Assembly: GCA_903893675.1 (NCBI GenBank)
Contig: CAITNA010000054.1
Location: forward strand, 1-7,152
DNA from: an uncultured Micrococcales bacterium
Lineage (GTDB): Bacteria; Actinomycetota; Actinomycetes; Actinomycetales; Microbacteriaceae
Direction of reading: 5' to 3'
DNA length: 7,152 nucleotides
Shown here: positions 1-6,913 of the stretch, piece after piece
Position numbering within the stretch: the stretch's first letter is position 1
Layout of the letters: each line of letters begins with the position of its first letter
Notes under the pieces: generated by a model
Told to the model about the DNA's origin: nothing
Database searches by the model: none
Seen by the model: the letters and a program-made list of their open reading frames with translations, nothing else
Position numbers and translations under genes: made by a program

Positions 1-367
1 CGCGGTTGCGGTCGCCGCGGTTGCGGTTGCGGTTACGGTTGCGGTCGCGGTTGCGGCCGTTTCCGTTGCCGCGACGCTCGTCGCTCTCGTCGCGGTCATT
101 GCGTGAATCGTTGCTGCGAGTCTCGTTGTCGCGGCCTTCGCCCGACTCCGACTTCTCTGCGCGCTCACTGCGCTCTGGGCGCTCTGCACGAGGTGCACGC
201 TCTGCGCGCTCGCTCTGCTCTGGCTTTGAGTCGCCACCCTCGGTGGTCTCGCTCTTTGCGCGACGGGTGCGGGCTGGTCGCTTCTCGCCTGCGTCTGCGC
301 TGTCCGAAGTCTGAGCCGCCGACTTGCGAGGCTTCTTTACTTCGTTGGTTTCTTGGATTTCATCCAT
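1..367 (-). CDS. rho: Transcription termination factor Rho, N-terminal part (runs off the left edge)
   Basis: The gene starts at ATG 367-365 and is open to the window edge, giving 122 residues. Rho is the hexameric RNA helicase that ends transcription, but its RNA-binding OB fold and ATPase core lie outside the window. The visible part is low-complexity and probably disordered. It begins MDEIQETNEVKKPRK, followed by an acidic/basic Ser/Glu/Arg/Ala stretch (about residues 50-75, with SERAER-type repeats) and then an Asp/Arg/Asn/Gly stretch ending in alternating Arg-Asn (about 105-122). Such Arg-rich inserts before the cold-shock-like domain are typical of actinobacterial Rho. The position just after thrB, as in Mycobacterium, supports the call. 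An in-frame TGA at 409-407 limits extension of the start, and a weak AAGAAAGAG purine tract precedes the ATG. No Rho_N (SAP-like) domain is visible where most relatives carry one. The name rests on composition and synteny, because no catalytic motif is in view. Another Arg-rich RNA-binding protein is the alternative. Confidence 0.85.
   Translation of the reverse strand, partial: MDEIQETNEVKKPRKSAAQTSDSADAGEKRPARTRRAKSETTEGGDSKPEQSERAERAPRAERPERSERAEKSESGEGRDNETRSNDSRNDRDESDERRGNGNGRNRDRNRNRNRNRGDRNR
4..54 (-). repeat. In-frame hexanucleotide tandem repeat in rho coding Arg-Asn
   Basis: On the plus strand, GGTTGC and one-base variants (GGTTAC, GGTCGC) repeat every 6 bp. Six consecutive units cover 19-54, and two more at 4-15 are separated from them by a CGC triplet. 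Read on the minus strand the unit gives alternating Asn and Arg codons, with Asp where GGTCGC occurs. Because the unit is two codons long, gain or loss of a copy would keep the reading frame. The repeat probably continues beyond the left edge. Confidence 0.85.
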
Positions 368-513
368 GTTTTGTATTTCTCTTTCTTGAGATGGCGATGA
401 ACCTTGTCATCGAGCCCAATGCATTTACATTGCGTCTTTCGCACTGCTTGACGTGGGCTTTCGCATTAGATCTGCGAGGAATTCACCTAAGAGTTCAAGA
501 GTTGAACGTCTAT
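368..513 (-). promoter_or_regulatory. thrB-rho intergenic leader with hairpin and mini-ORFs
   Basis: This is the only sizeable gap in the gene run (146 bp) and would be the rho 5' leader if rho is co-transcribed or has its own promoter. On the minus strand it has a hairpin with stem CGATGA/TCATCG (412-407 with 400-395) and a 6-nt loop, ending about 27 nt before the rho ATG. There is no U-tract, so it is not an ordinary intrinsic terminator. It also has two TGCGAAAG copies 22 bp apart (465-458 and 443-436), a tandem octamer AACTCTTG/AACTCTTA (503-488), and several short ORFs ending at or overlapping one another up to the rho start. I saw no convincing -35/-10 pair: TTGAAC at 498-493 and TCTAAT at 470-465 are 22 bp apart, which is too far. 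A regulatory role is inferred from the gap and the structure. Confidence 0.4.
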
Positions 514-1431
514 TTAGTGGTGCAAGGCCACTGTAGCACCCTTGAAGTCAACTGCCAACATAAGGGCACGCCACTGTGGGTACTTCTCGGCCGCCAATTT
601 GGCTGCTTCCAAGCGTTCTGCTGGGTCGCTTGCCAACACCAACACGGATGGCCCGGCCCCGGAAACCACGGCAGCGTGACCGTTTTCGCGCATCAGCTGA
701 ACCAACGCATGGGTCTCAGGCATGGCCTCGGCGCGGTAATCCTGATGAAGCTTGTCTTCGGTTGCCGCGAACAGCAGCTCTGGGCTCTGGGTCAGTGCGG
801 CCACGAGAAGCGCCGAGCGCGAAACGTTGAAAACGGCGTCGCCGTGCGGCACCGAATCTGGCTGCAGCGATCTCGCCTTGGCGGTCGACATCTCGAAGTC
901 TGGAACCAGCTCAAGTGGTGAGACACCGCGGTGCACGAAAAGCTTCTTGTTGTGTGGGCCGCTCTCGTCTTCCCAGGCGATGTTCAAACCGCCGAAGAGC
1001 GCAGGCGCCACGTTGTCTGGGTGACCCTCGAGTTCGGTTGCAATCTCGAGGAGATCGTTGTGGCTGATCTCGACGATGCCCTCGAGCAGACCCTTTGCGG
1101 CAACTACCCCGCTGACCACTGCGGCACCAGACGAACCCATGCCGCGGCCGTGAGGAATGATGTTGCGAGCAACGATGCGAAGCCCAGGCATCTTCTGACC
1201 GAAGTGCTCGAAGGTGTGCTTGATGCACTTGACCACGAGGTTGGTTTCGTCGGTCGGAACCTGACCGGCACCTTCTCCGTGAACCTCGACGATCACGTCA
1301 TTCGAAGCAACCGCCTCGACTTCAAGTTCGTCGTAATAAGAAAGTGCCATGCCGAGCGTGTCGAAGCCCGGGCCGAGGTTAGCCGAAGTGGCCGGAACTC
1401 GAACCGAAACCTTGCGCCCGACGATGTTCAT
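514..1431 (-). CDS. thrB: Homoserine kinase
   Basis: This cytosolic GHMP-family kinase phosphorylates the hydroxyl of L-homoserine with ATP, giving O-phosphohomoserine, the substrate of ThrC. The 305-residue length is normal for the family. The N-terminal motif PATSANLGPGFD is at residues 13-24. The glycine-rich phosphate-binding loop PHGRGMGSSGAA is at 93-104. The conserved EGHPDNVAPAL segment is at 135-145, and the C-terminal GHMP motif SGAGPSVLVL is at 257-266. The protein ends shortly after VDFKGATV, as family members usually do, so it looks complete. Its ATG (1431-1429) directly abuts the thrC stop codon TAA (1434-1432) with no gap. The Shine-Dalgarno match is poor, so translation is probably coupled to thrC. 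The stop TAA (516-514) is followed by the 146-bp leader of rho. No damage or unusual composition is visible. Confidence 0.98.
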   Translation of the reverse strand: MNIVGRKVSVRVPATSANLGPGFDTLGMALSYYDELEVEAVASNDVIVEVHGEGAGQVPTDETNLVVKCIKHTFEHFGQKMPGLRIVARNIIPHGRGMGSSGAAVVSGVVAAKGLLEGIVEISHNDLLEIATELEGHPDNVAPALFGGLNIAWEDESGPHNKKLFVHRGVSPLELVPDFEMSTAKARSLQPDSVPHGDAVFNVSRSALLVAALTQSPELLFAATEDKLHQDYRAEAMPETHALVQLMRENGHAAVVSGAGPSVLVLASDPAERLEAAKLAAEKYPQWRALMLAVDFKGATVALHH

Positions 1432-2505
1432 TTATGCCAAGCCCAGCTGCTCTGCAACCTCGGCTGCAACTGCGTTGACTACGGTCGGCTTGATGTCGTT
1501 GCCCTGCTCATCGATCAGTGCCCAGTTGACATCCTTGAGGCCGTGACCGGTGACGGTGACCACGATGGTCTTGCCCTCAACGCTCTCGCCCTGCTGAGTT
1601 GCCTTGTAGAGACCAGCTGCGCCGGTTGCAGACGAAGGCTCGACGAACACGCCCACTTCGTTCGACAAGAAGCGGTGCATCCAAAGAATCTCTTTGTCGC
1701 TAACGGCACCGAAGCGCCCATTGCTCTCGACGCGAGCTGCCTGAGCGAGATCCCACGAGGCCGGGTTGCCAATGCGAATTGCGGTGGCGATGGTCTCTGG
1801 GTTCTTGACCGGTGAGCCCTGAACGAAAGGAGCCGAGCCCTCGGCCTGGTAGCCCCACATCTGCGGAATCGCCTTGATGCGACCCTCCTGCAAGTCTTCC
1901 TTGTATCCCTTGAAGTAGGCCGAGTAGTTGCCGGCGTTGCCGACCGGAAGCACGTGAAGATCTGGCGCGTATCCGAGTGAATCGACAACTTCGAATGCGC
2001 CGGTCTTCTGCCCCTCAATGCGATCTGGGTTCACAGAGTTCACCAGATGCACTGCATAGTTGTCTGCGAGATCACGAGCGAGAGTTAGGCAGTCGTCGAA
2101 GTTTCCGCGAACCTGCATGATCTGCGACTTGTGTGCGATTGCCTGCGACAGCTTGCCCAGTGCGATCTTGCCTTCTGGGATGAGTACTACCGACTTGATG
2201 CCGGCCGCTGCCGCGTATGCCGCTGCCGATGCCGAGGTATTGCCGGTTGATGCACAGATGACCGCCTGAGCGCCGTGACCGATTGCCTTCGAAACCGCCA
2301 TGGTCATGCCGCGGTCTTTGAACGAACCGGTTGGGTTCATGCCCTCGAACTTGAGCAGCACGCGCTCTGCACCGACGAGCCCTGCAAGTGCGCAAGCTTC
2401 AATCAGCGGAGTGCCACCCTCGCCGAGTGTGATGATCGGAGCATCGCTAGCGATGTCGAGACGGTCGATGTATTCGCGAATCACTCCGCGCCACTGGTGT
2501 GCCAT
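1432..2505 (-). CDS. thrC: Threonine synthase
   Basis: This PLP-dependent enzyme converts O-phosphohomoserine and water to L-threonine and phosphate, the last step of threonine synthesis. At 357 residues it is the short type found in actinobacteria and Bacillus, without the long N-terminal part of enteric ThrC. The PLP-binding lysine is K63 within GSFKDRGM. ASTGNTSAS lies at 85-93, the phosphate-binding loop GNAGN at 189-193, EPSSA at 289-293, and the late TGHGLKD motif at 319-325. The fold is PLP fold type II. The ATG (2505-2503) overlaps the hom stop by one base (TAATG), and a good Shine-Dalgarno, AGAGGGA, lies about 7 nt upstream, inside the end of hom. The start is therefore well supported. 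The product of ThrB, encoded next, is its substrate. Confidence 0.98.
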   Translation of the reverse strand: MAHQWRGVIREYIDRLDIASDAPIITLGEGGTPLIEACALAGLVGAERVLLKFEGMNPTGSFKDRGMTMAVSKAIGHGAQAVICASTGNTSASAAAYAAAAGIKSVVLIPEGKIALGKLSQAIAHKSQIMQVRGNFDDCLTLARDLADNYAVHLVNSVNPDRIEGQKTGAFEVVDSLGYAPDLHVLPVGNAGNYSAYFKGYKEDLQEGRIKAIPQMWGYQAEGSAPFVQGSPVKNPETIATAIRIGNPASWDLAQAARVESNGRFGAVSDKEILWMHRFLSNEVGVFVEPSSATGAAGLYKATQQGESVEGKTIVVTVTGHGLKDVNWALIDEQGNDIKPTVVNAVAAEVAEQLGLA

Positions 2506-3812
2506 TAGATTCCCTCTAGTCGGATGACGGAAGTAATTGTGTCGACGGCGCTGCTGGACTCGAGTGCGCGAACAACTGCCTTGAGTGCTGCCTCGGTTGC
2601 CTCGTGTGTTCCAACCTCTAGGTTCGCGGTGTTTCGACCAGGCGATGGGTATTGCTCAACGAATTCGATCGAGACCTCGTTGGCAGCGAAGATGTTTGCG
2701 ATTGTTGCAAGAACACCAGGCTGGTCGTTTGCCTCGAGAGTGATCTGGTAGCGCGTGTAGATGCGGTCGATTGGCAGAACCGGAAGGTTCGCGTGAACCG
2801 AGTCAGCTAATCCGGGGCCACCTGCAACGTGACGCTTTGCTGCGCTAACCAGGTCGCCGAGAATCGCGCTTGCGGTCTGGGTGCCACCTGCGCCTGCGCC
2901 ATAGAACATGAGCTGGCCGGCGGCCTCGGCCTCTACGAACACGGCGTTGAATGCGCCGCGAACTGAGCCAAGCGGGTGGGTGCGCGGAATCAGGGTCGGA
3001 TAGACGCGAACTGAAACCCCCTCTTCGCCGTATTTGTCGGCGTCGATGCGCTCTGCGATAGCAAGCAGCTTGATGACGTTGCCATCTCGCTTTGCTGCCG
3101 CCATGAGTTCAGGGGTGATCGACGTGATGCCCTCGCGGTGCACCTTCTCGATTGGCACTTCGGTGTGGAACGCGAGGTAGGCAAGGATCGCGGCCTTCTG
3201 AGCTGCGTCGTAACCCTCGACGTCGAGCGATGGGTCTGCCTCGAGATAGCCGAGCTTGGTTGCCTCGGCCATCGCGGCGTCGAGCCCGATGCCGTCGGTG
3301 TCCATGCGATCAAGGATGTAGTTGGTCGAACCGTTGACGATGCCCATAACGCGGGTGACCTTGTCGCCGGCGAGCGATTCGCGAAGCGGACGAATGATTG
3401 GAATTGCGGCGGCAACTGCTGCCTCAAAGTAAAGCTGTGCGCCAACCTGCTCGGCGGTGTCGAACAGCTCGGTGCCGTGGGTTGCGAGCAAGGCCTTGTT
3501 CGCAGTGATGACATCGCTGCCCGAGTTGAGCGCCTGAAGAATGTAGGTGCGAGCTGGCTCGATGCCGCCCATAACTTCGATCACGATGTCTGCGCTAAGA
3601 ATCAGTGCGTCGGCATCGGTAGTGATCAGTTCGTTCGGGAAACCGGCTGGGCGTTCTGCGTTGGCATCGCGAACCAGGATGCCGACCAGCTCGAGCTCTG
3701 CCCCGACGCGGGCGGCCAACTCGGCCTTGTTCTCGGTGAGCAGGCGAGCAACCTGAGCGCCGACAGAGCCGGCACCTAGAAGTGCGATTCGTAGTGGTCG
3801 ATACTCGATCAC
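2505..3812 (-). CDS. hom: Homoserine dehydrogenase with C-terminal ACT domain
   Basis: This enzyme reduces L-aspartate 4-semialdehyde to L-homoserine with NAD(P)H, the entry to threonine and methionine synthesis. It has 435 residues, the usual size of the stand-alone enzyme, with no fused aspartokinase. The order is an N-terminal Rossmann domain with GAGSVG at 13-18, the TANKALLA segment at 103-110, the catalytic domain with GIVNGSTNYIL at 157-167, and the catalytic Asp/Lys pair in GYDAAQK, which I place at D202 and K206 from the family pattern. A C-terminal ACT domain begins near residue 353 (YQITLEANDQPGVLA). In actinobacterial relatives this domain mediates threonine inhibition, so feedback control is likely. 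The start is GTG (3812-3810), 3 nt after the lysA stop. The upstream purines GGAAATGGG form only a modest Shine-Dalgarno, so coupling to lysA is likely. The stop TAA shares one base with the thrC ATG. Confidence 0.98.
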   Translation of the reverse strand: MIEYRPLRIALLGAGSVGAQVARLLTENKAELAARVGAELELVGILVRDANAERPAGFPNELITTDADALILSADIVIEVMGGIEPARTYILQALNSGSDVITANKALLATHGTELFDTAEQVGAQLYFEAAVAAAIPIIRPLRESLAGDKVTRVMGIVNGSTNYILDRMDTDGIGLDAAMAEATKLGYLEADPSLDVEGYDAAQKAAILAYLAFHTEVPIEKVHREGITSITPELMAAAKRDGNVIKLLAIAERIDADKYGEEGVSVRVYPTLIPRTHPLGSVRGAFNAVFVEAEAAGQLMFYGAGAGGTQTASAILGDLVSAAKRHVAGGPGLADSVHANLPVLPIDRIYTRYQITLEANDQPGVLATIANIFAANEVSIEFVEQYPSPGRNTANLEVGTHEATEAALKAVVRALESSSAVDTITSVIRLEGI

Positions 3813-3815
3813 GGT

Positions 3816-5219
3816 TTACCCATTTCCATTCGCTTGGTAGCGAACATCCCTAGCAAACAAGTCTGCCTCGGTTTCGGCTCGAACGATGGCTCTTGCTGAA
3901 CCGGATCGAACGGCAACGACGGCCGGCTTGGTGAGCATGTTGTAGTTGCTCGAAAGTGAATAGCAGTAAGCGCCGGTTGCGGCCACGGCGAGAATGTCGC
4001 CCGAGGTGACATCGGCTGGCAGGTAGTCGTAGCGCACGACGATGTCGCCCGACTCGCAGTGCTTGCCGACAACGCGGGCAAGCGCAGGCTTCGCCTCGGA
4101 TGCACGTGAGGCGATGATCGCGTGGTAGTCGGCCGCATATAGCGCGGTTCGGGCGTTGTCGCTCATGCCGCCATCGACCGAAACGTATTTGCGCACGGCG
4201 TCATGCTGGTCGGCAAGGGTTACGTCTTTGATGGTGCCGGCGGTGTAGAGCGTTACCCCCGGGTTAGCGGCGATGTAGCGACCAGGCTCGAAGGCCAGAA
4301 CGGGCACAGCGATCTGGTGCTTGTGGCACTCGACCTTCACGGCGACCGCGATGTCTTCTGCAAAGTCGGTGACCGATGGTGCTTCGTCGCCCGGCTTGTA
4401 GTTCACGCCGAAACCGCCGCCCAGGTTGAGCTCAGGCACAGGCCCGTGGTTGCTCAGCTCTGCGTGCAGCGCAACCGTGCGACGAACCGCTTCGACGAAA
4501 CCGTCGCGCGAATAAATCTGCGAGCCAATGTGCGAGTGCACTCCGAGAAATTCGAGGTGGTTGAATTCGCGGATGCGCGCGACCAACGCCGGAGCATCTG
4601 CCATCGAGACGCCGAACTTCTGATCTTCGCGAGCGGTGGCCAAGTAGTCGTGAGTGTTTGCGTGCACACCCGTGTTCACACGAAGGCGAACCTTCTGCAC
4701 CTTGTCTTGCGCTGCGGCCGCTGCTGCGACGCGTTCGATCTCTGCCTCTGAGTCGATCACGATTGCACCGACGCCTGCAGATACCGCGCGAGCAATTTCG
4801 CGAGTCGACTTGTTGTTTCCGTGGTAGCCGATGCGCTCGGCAGGAACTCCCCCGGCGATTGCAGCTGCGAACTCGCCACCAGATGCAACGTCGAGGTTTA
4901 GATCGAGCTCGTTCACCCAGTGAGCGATCTCAGCGGTGAGAAAAACTTTGCCGGCGTAGTAAACCTTGGCACTGGTGCCAATCGATGCAGCTGCGCGCTC
5001 GAACACGGTCTTCACTCCGGTGGCACGCGCACGAAAATCGTCTTCGTCGATTACATAAAGCGGTGTGCCAAATTCGGCGACGAGAGAACGCGCGGCAACT
5101 CCGGCAATCTCGACTTCGCCCGAGGATGCACGAACCATGTGGCGTGGCCAAACCTTCTCATCAACGGCGTTGACGTCGTGCGGCTCGTGCAGCCAGTTCG
5201 GCTTTAGCTGGTCGTCCAC
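3816..5219 (-). CDS. lysA: Diaminopimelate decarboxylase
   Basis: This enzyme decarboxylates meso-2,6-diaminopimelate to L-lysine, the last step of lysine synthesis, and draws on a pool also needed for peptidoglycan. It is a fold type III (alanine racemase-like) PLP enzyme that acts as a dimer. The protein has 467 residues. The PLP Schiff-base lysine is K91 in VYYAGKVFLTAE. DVASGGE is at 110-116, KFGV at 201-204, the phosphate-binding HSHIGSQ at 228-234 and GGGFG at 267-271. EPGR is at 311-314, the cross-subunit cysteine is C388 in CESGD, and the substrate-contacting tyrosine lies in GAY (416-418). The N-terminus with WPRHMVR and GTPLYVIDEDDFR matches the actinobacterial form. The GTG start (5219-5217) lies 2 nt after the argS stop, with a good Shine-Dalgarno GGAGAGG about 8 nt upstream inside argS. 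An argS-lysA operon is known from corynebacteria. Confidence 0.98.
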   Translation of the reverse strand: MDDQLKPNWLHEPHDVNAVDEKVWPRHMVRASSGEVEIAGVAARSLVAEFGTPLYVIDEDDFRARATGVKTVFERAAASIGTSAKVYYAGKVFLTAEIAHWVNELDLNLDVASGGEFAAAIAGGVPAERIGYHGNNKSTREIARAVSAGVGAIVIDSEAEIERVAAAAAAQDKVQKVRLRVNTGVHANTHDYLATAREDQKFGVSMADAPALVARIREFNHLEFLGVHSHIGSQIYSRDGFVEAVRRTVALHAELSNHGPVPELNLGGGFGVNYKPGDEAPSVTDFAEDIAVAVKVECHKHQIAVPVLAFEPGRYIAANPGVTLYTAGTIKDVTLADQHDAVRKYVSVDGGMSDNARTALYAADYHAIIASRASEAKPALARVVGKHCESGDIVVRYDYLPADVTSGDILAVAATGAYCYSLSSNYNMLTKPAVVAVRSGSARAIVRAETEADLFARDVRYQANGNG

Positions 5220-5221
5220 GG

Positions 5222-6880
5222 CTACATCCTCTCCGGGGCGCTAACGCCAAGCAGATAGAGGCCGTTACGCAGCACCTGACCGGCCGCGTTGTTCAACCAG
5301 AGACGGGTGCGGTGCACAGGCTCGACTTCACCGCCAGATAGCGGGGTGACGCGGCAGTTGTCATACCAGCGGTGGTATGAACCAGCCACCTCTTCGATGT
5401 AGCGGGCGACGCGGTGTGGCTCGCGCTCTGCAGCGGCGCCAGCAACGATGCGTGGCAGCTCGCTGAGCTTGGCGAGCAGTTCGCTCTCGGTCGGGTGCGA
5501 GAGCAGCGATGGGTCAAAGCTCGACAGGTCGACGCCCAGGCTGGCTGCATTGTTGGCAACCTGCTTGGTGCGCGCGTGGGCATACTGCACATAGAAGACC
5601 GGGTTGTCATTGGTCTTCTTGGCAAGCTGCTCGAGATCGATGTCGAGCGAAGAAGTAATTGCAGAGCGGGTCAGCGCATAGCGCGCCGCGTCGACGCCAA
5701 CGAAACCGACGAGGTCTTCCATGGTGACCACGGTGCCGGCGCGCTTTGACATTCGCACTGGTTGGCCATCCTTGACGAGGTTAACCAACTGACCGATCAA
5801 GATTTCGAGGTTCACGCCAGGCTGGTCGCCGAATGCTGCACACATCGCCATCATGCGACCGATGTAGCCGTGGTGGTCTGCCCCGAGCATGTAGATGCAG
5901 CGATCGAAACCGCGGCTGCGCTTGTCGAGGTAGTAGGCAAGGTCACCAGCGATGTATGCGTGATCGCCGTCGGCCTTGATGACCACGCGATCTTTCTCAT
6001 CGCCGAATGAAGTGGTGCGAATCCAGGTTGCACCGTCGGCCTGGTAGATGTGGCCGAGCGAGTCGAGCTTGTCGAGCGCCTTTTCAACCGCGCCAGATTC
6101 ATAGAGCGAGTTTTCGTGGAAGAAGACATCGAAGTCGACACCGAAGTCGTGAAGTGACTGTTTGATTTCTGCAAACATCAACTCGACGCCTGCAGCACGG
6201 AACTTCTCTTGGGCAACCTCGTCGCTCAACGACAAAATGTCTTCTGCGGTTTCATCTAGAACGCGCTGCGCAATCTCATCGATGTATGCACCCGCATAAC
6301 CATCTTCTGGTGCTGGCTCTTTGCGGGCCGCCGCCAACAGCGAGCGCGCGAAACGATCGATCTGCGCGCCGTGGTCGTTGAAGTAGTACTCGCGAGTGAC
6401 CTCAGCGCCTTGCGCCTGAAGCATGCGAGCGAGCGAGTCGCCAACTGCTGCCCAGCGGGTGCCGCCGATGTGCATCGGGCCGGTCGGGTTAGCTGAAACG
6501 AATTCGAGGTTGGCCTTCACTCCGGCAAGGTCGGTGCCGCGGCCATAAGCCTCGCCCGCCTCAACGATGGTGCGGGCAAGTTCTCCGGCTGAGGCGGCAT
6601 CCAAGGTGATGTTGATAAAGCCAGGGCCGGCAACGTCGATCTTGGTGATGCCATCGACCTGAGCAAGACCCACCGCGAGCGCGTCAGCCAGTTCGCGCGG
6701 CCTCACGCCGAAGCGGCCGGCGACCTGCATTGCCACGTTGGTTGCCCAGTCGCCGTGTTCGCGGTTCTTCGGGCGTTCGACGACAACAGATTCAGGAAGT
6801 TCGGCGACAGGAAGCTTGCCTGCAGCCACGATGGCGGCCAGGGTGCGAACGATTGCGTCGCTTAGAGCTTCAGGGGTCAC
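5222..6880 (-). CDS. argS: Arginyl-tRNA synthetase
   Basis: This class I cytosolic synthetase charges tRNA-Arg with arginine using ATP. It has 552 residues, a normal length. The N-terminal domain that contacts the tRNA D-loop (Arg_tRNA_synt_N) covers about 1-95 and includes PKNREHGDWATN. The catalytic Rossmann core has the HIGH-type motif as HIGG (137-140) in NPTGPMHIGGTRWAAVGD, the form usual in actinobacterial ArgRS. The KMSKS-type loop is MSKR (377-380), followed by AGTVVTMEDL. The C-terminal DALR anticodon-binding domain starts near 428 with FYVQYAHAR and runs to the end. The start is GTG (6880-6878), which gives the expected MTPEALSDAI N-terminus, with AGGA about 9 nt upstream. It is the first gene of the minus-strand run and is divergent from a tRNA gene that is probably tRNA-Arg. 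The stop TAG (5224-5222) lies 2 nt before lysA. Confidence 0.98.
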   Translation of the reverse strand: MTPEALSDAIVRTLAAIVAAGKLPVAELPESVVVERPKNREHGDWATNVAMQVAGRFGVRPRELADALAVGLAQVDGITKIDVAGPGFINITLDAASAGELARTIVEAGEAYGRGTDLAGVKANLEFVSANPTGPMHIGGTRWAAVGDSLARMLQAQGAEVTREYYFNDHGAQIDRFARSLLAAARKEPAPEDGYAGAYIDEIAQRVLDETAEDILSLSDEVAQEKFRAAGVELMFAEIKQSLHDFGVDFDVFFHENSLYESGAVEKALDKLDSLGHIYQADGATWIRTTSFGDEKDRVVIKADGDHAYIAGDLAYYLDKRSRGFDRCIYMLGADHHGYIGRMMAMCAAFGDQPGVNLEILIGQLVNLVKDGQPVRMSKRAGTVVTMEDLVGFVGVDAARYALTRSAITSSLDIDLEQLAKKTNDNPVFYVQYAHARTKQVANNAASLGVDLSSFDPSLLSHPTESELLAKLSELPRIVAGAAAEREPHRVARYIEEVAGSYHRWYDNCRVTPLSGGEVEPVHRTRLWLNNAAGQVLRNGLYLLGVSAPERM

Positions 6881-6888
6881 GGAAAAGT

Positions 6889-6909
6889 CCTAAAAATGCC
6901 GAATTTAGG
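6889..6909 (-). promoter_or_regulatory. Possible hairpin covering the argS Shine-Dalgarno
   Basis: In the sense of the argS transcript, CCTAAA (6909-6904) can pair with TTTAGG (6894-6889) across a 9-nt loop. The 3' arm contains the AGG of the presumed AGGA Shine-Dalgarno that precedes the GTG start. Folding would therefore compete with ribosome binding. The adjoining 10-bp perfect DNA palindrome TTAGGCCTAA (6905-6914) supplies a second copy, CTTAGG, upstream. The stem is only 6 bp and AU-rich, so it would be weak on its own. Confidence 0.3.
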
Positions 6910-6913
6910 CCTA

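Noticed and set aside
1..56. The repeat tract at the left edge as a CRISPR or intergenic repeat element.
   Set aside because: The unit is 6 bp with no spacers, and it is in frame with the rho coding sequence.
137..140. The HIGG residues of ArgS (protein positions, not bases) as a damaged HIGH motif.
   Set aside because: This variant is usual in actinobacterial ArgRS, and the MSKR loop and all other motifs are intact.
425..513. The hydrophobic in-frame stretch upstream of rho as an extension of ThrB by frameshift.
   Set aside because: ThrB ends at the length and with the VDFKGA-type C-terminus expected of the family, so no frameshift is needed.
6..921. Plus-strand ORFs of 102 and 272 codons opposite rho and thrB.
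   Set aside because: They are antisense to genes with clear family motifs. The first is Arg/Ser-rich only because it reads the complement of the rho repeat tract.
931..1815. A 294-codon plus-strand ORF opposite thrB and thrC.
   Set aside because: It spans the junction of two well-supported minus-strand genes and has no recognisable family features. Long antisense frames are common with this codon use.
3138..4751. Plus-strand ORFs of 213 (3138-3779) and 182 codons (4203-4751) opposite hom and lysA.
   Set aside because: They are shadow frames of intact genes, without start signals or recognisable domains.
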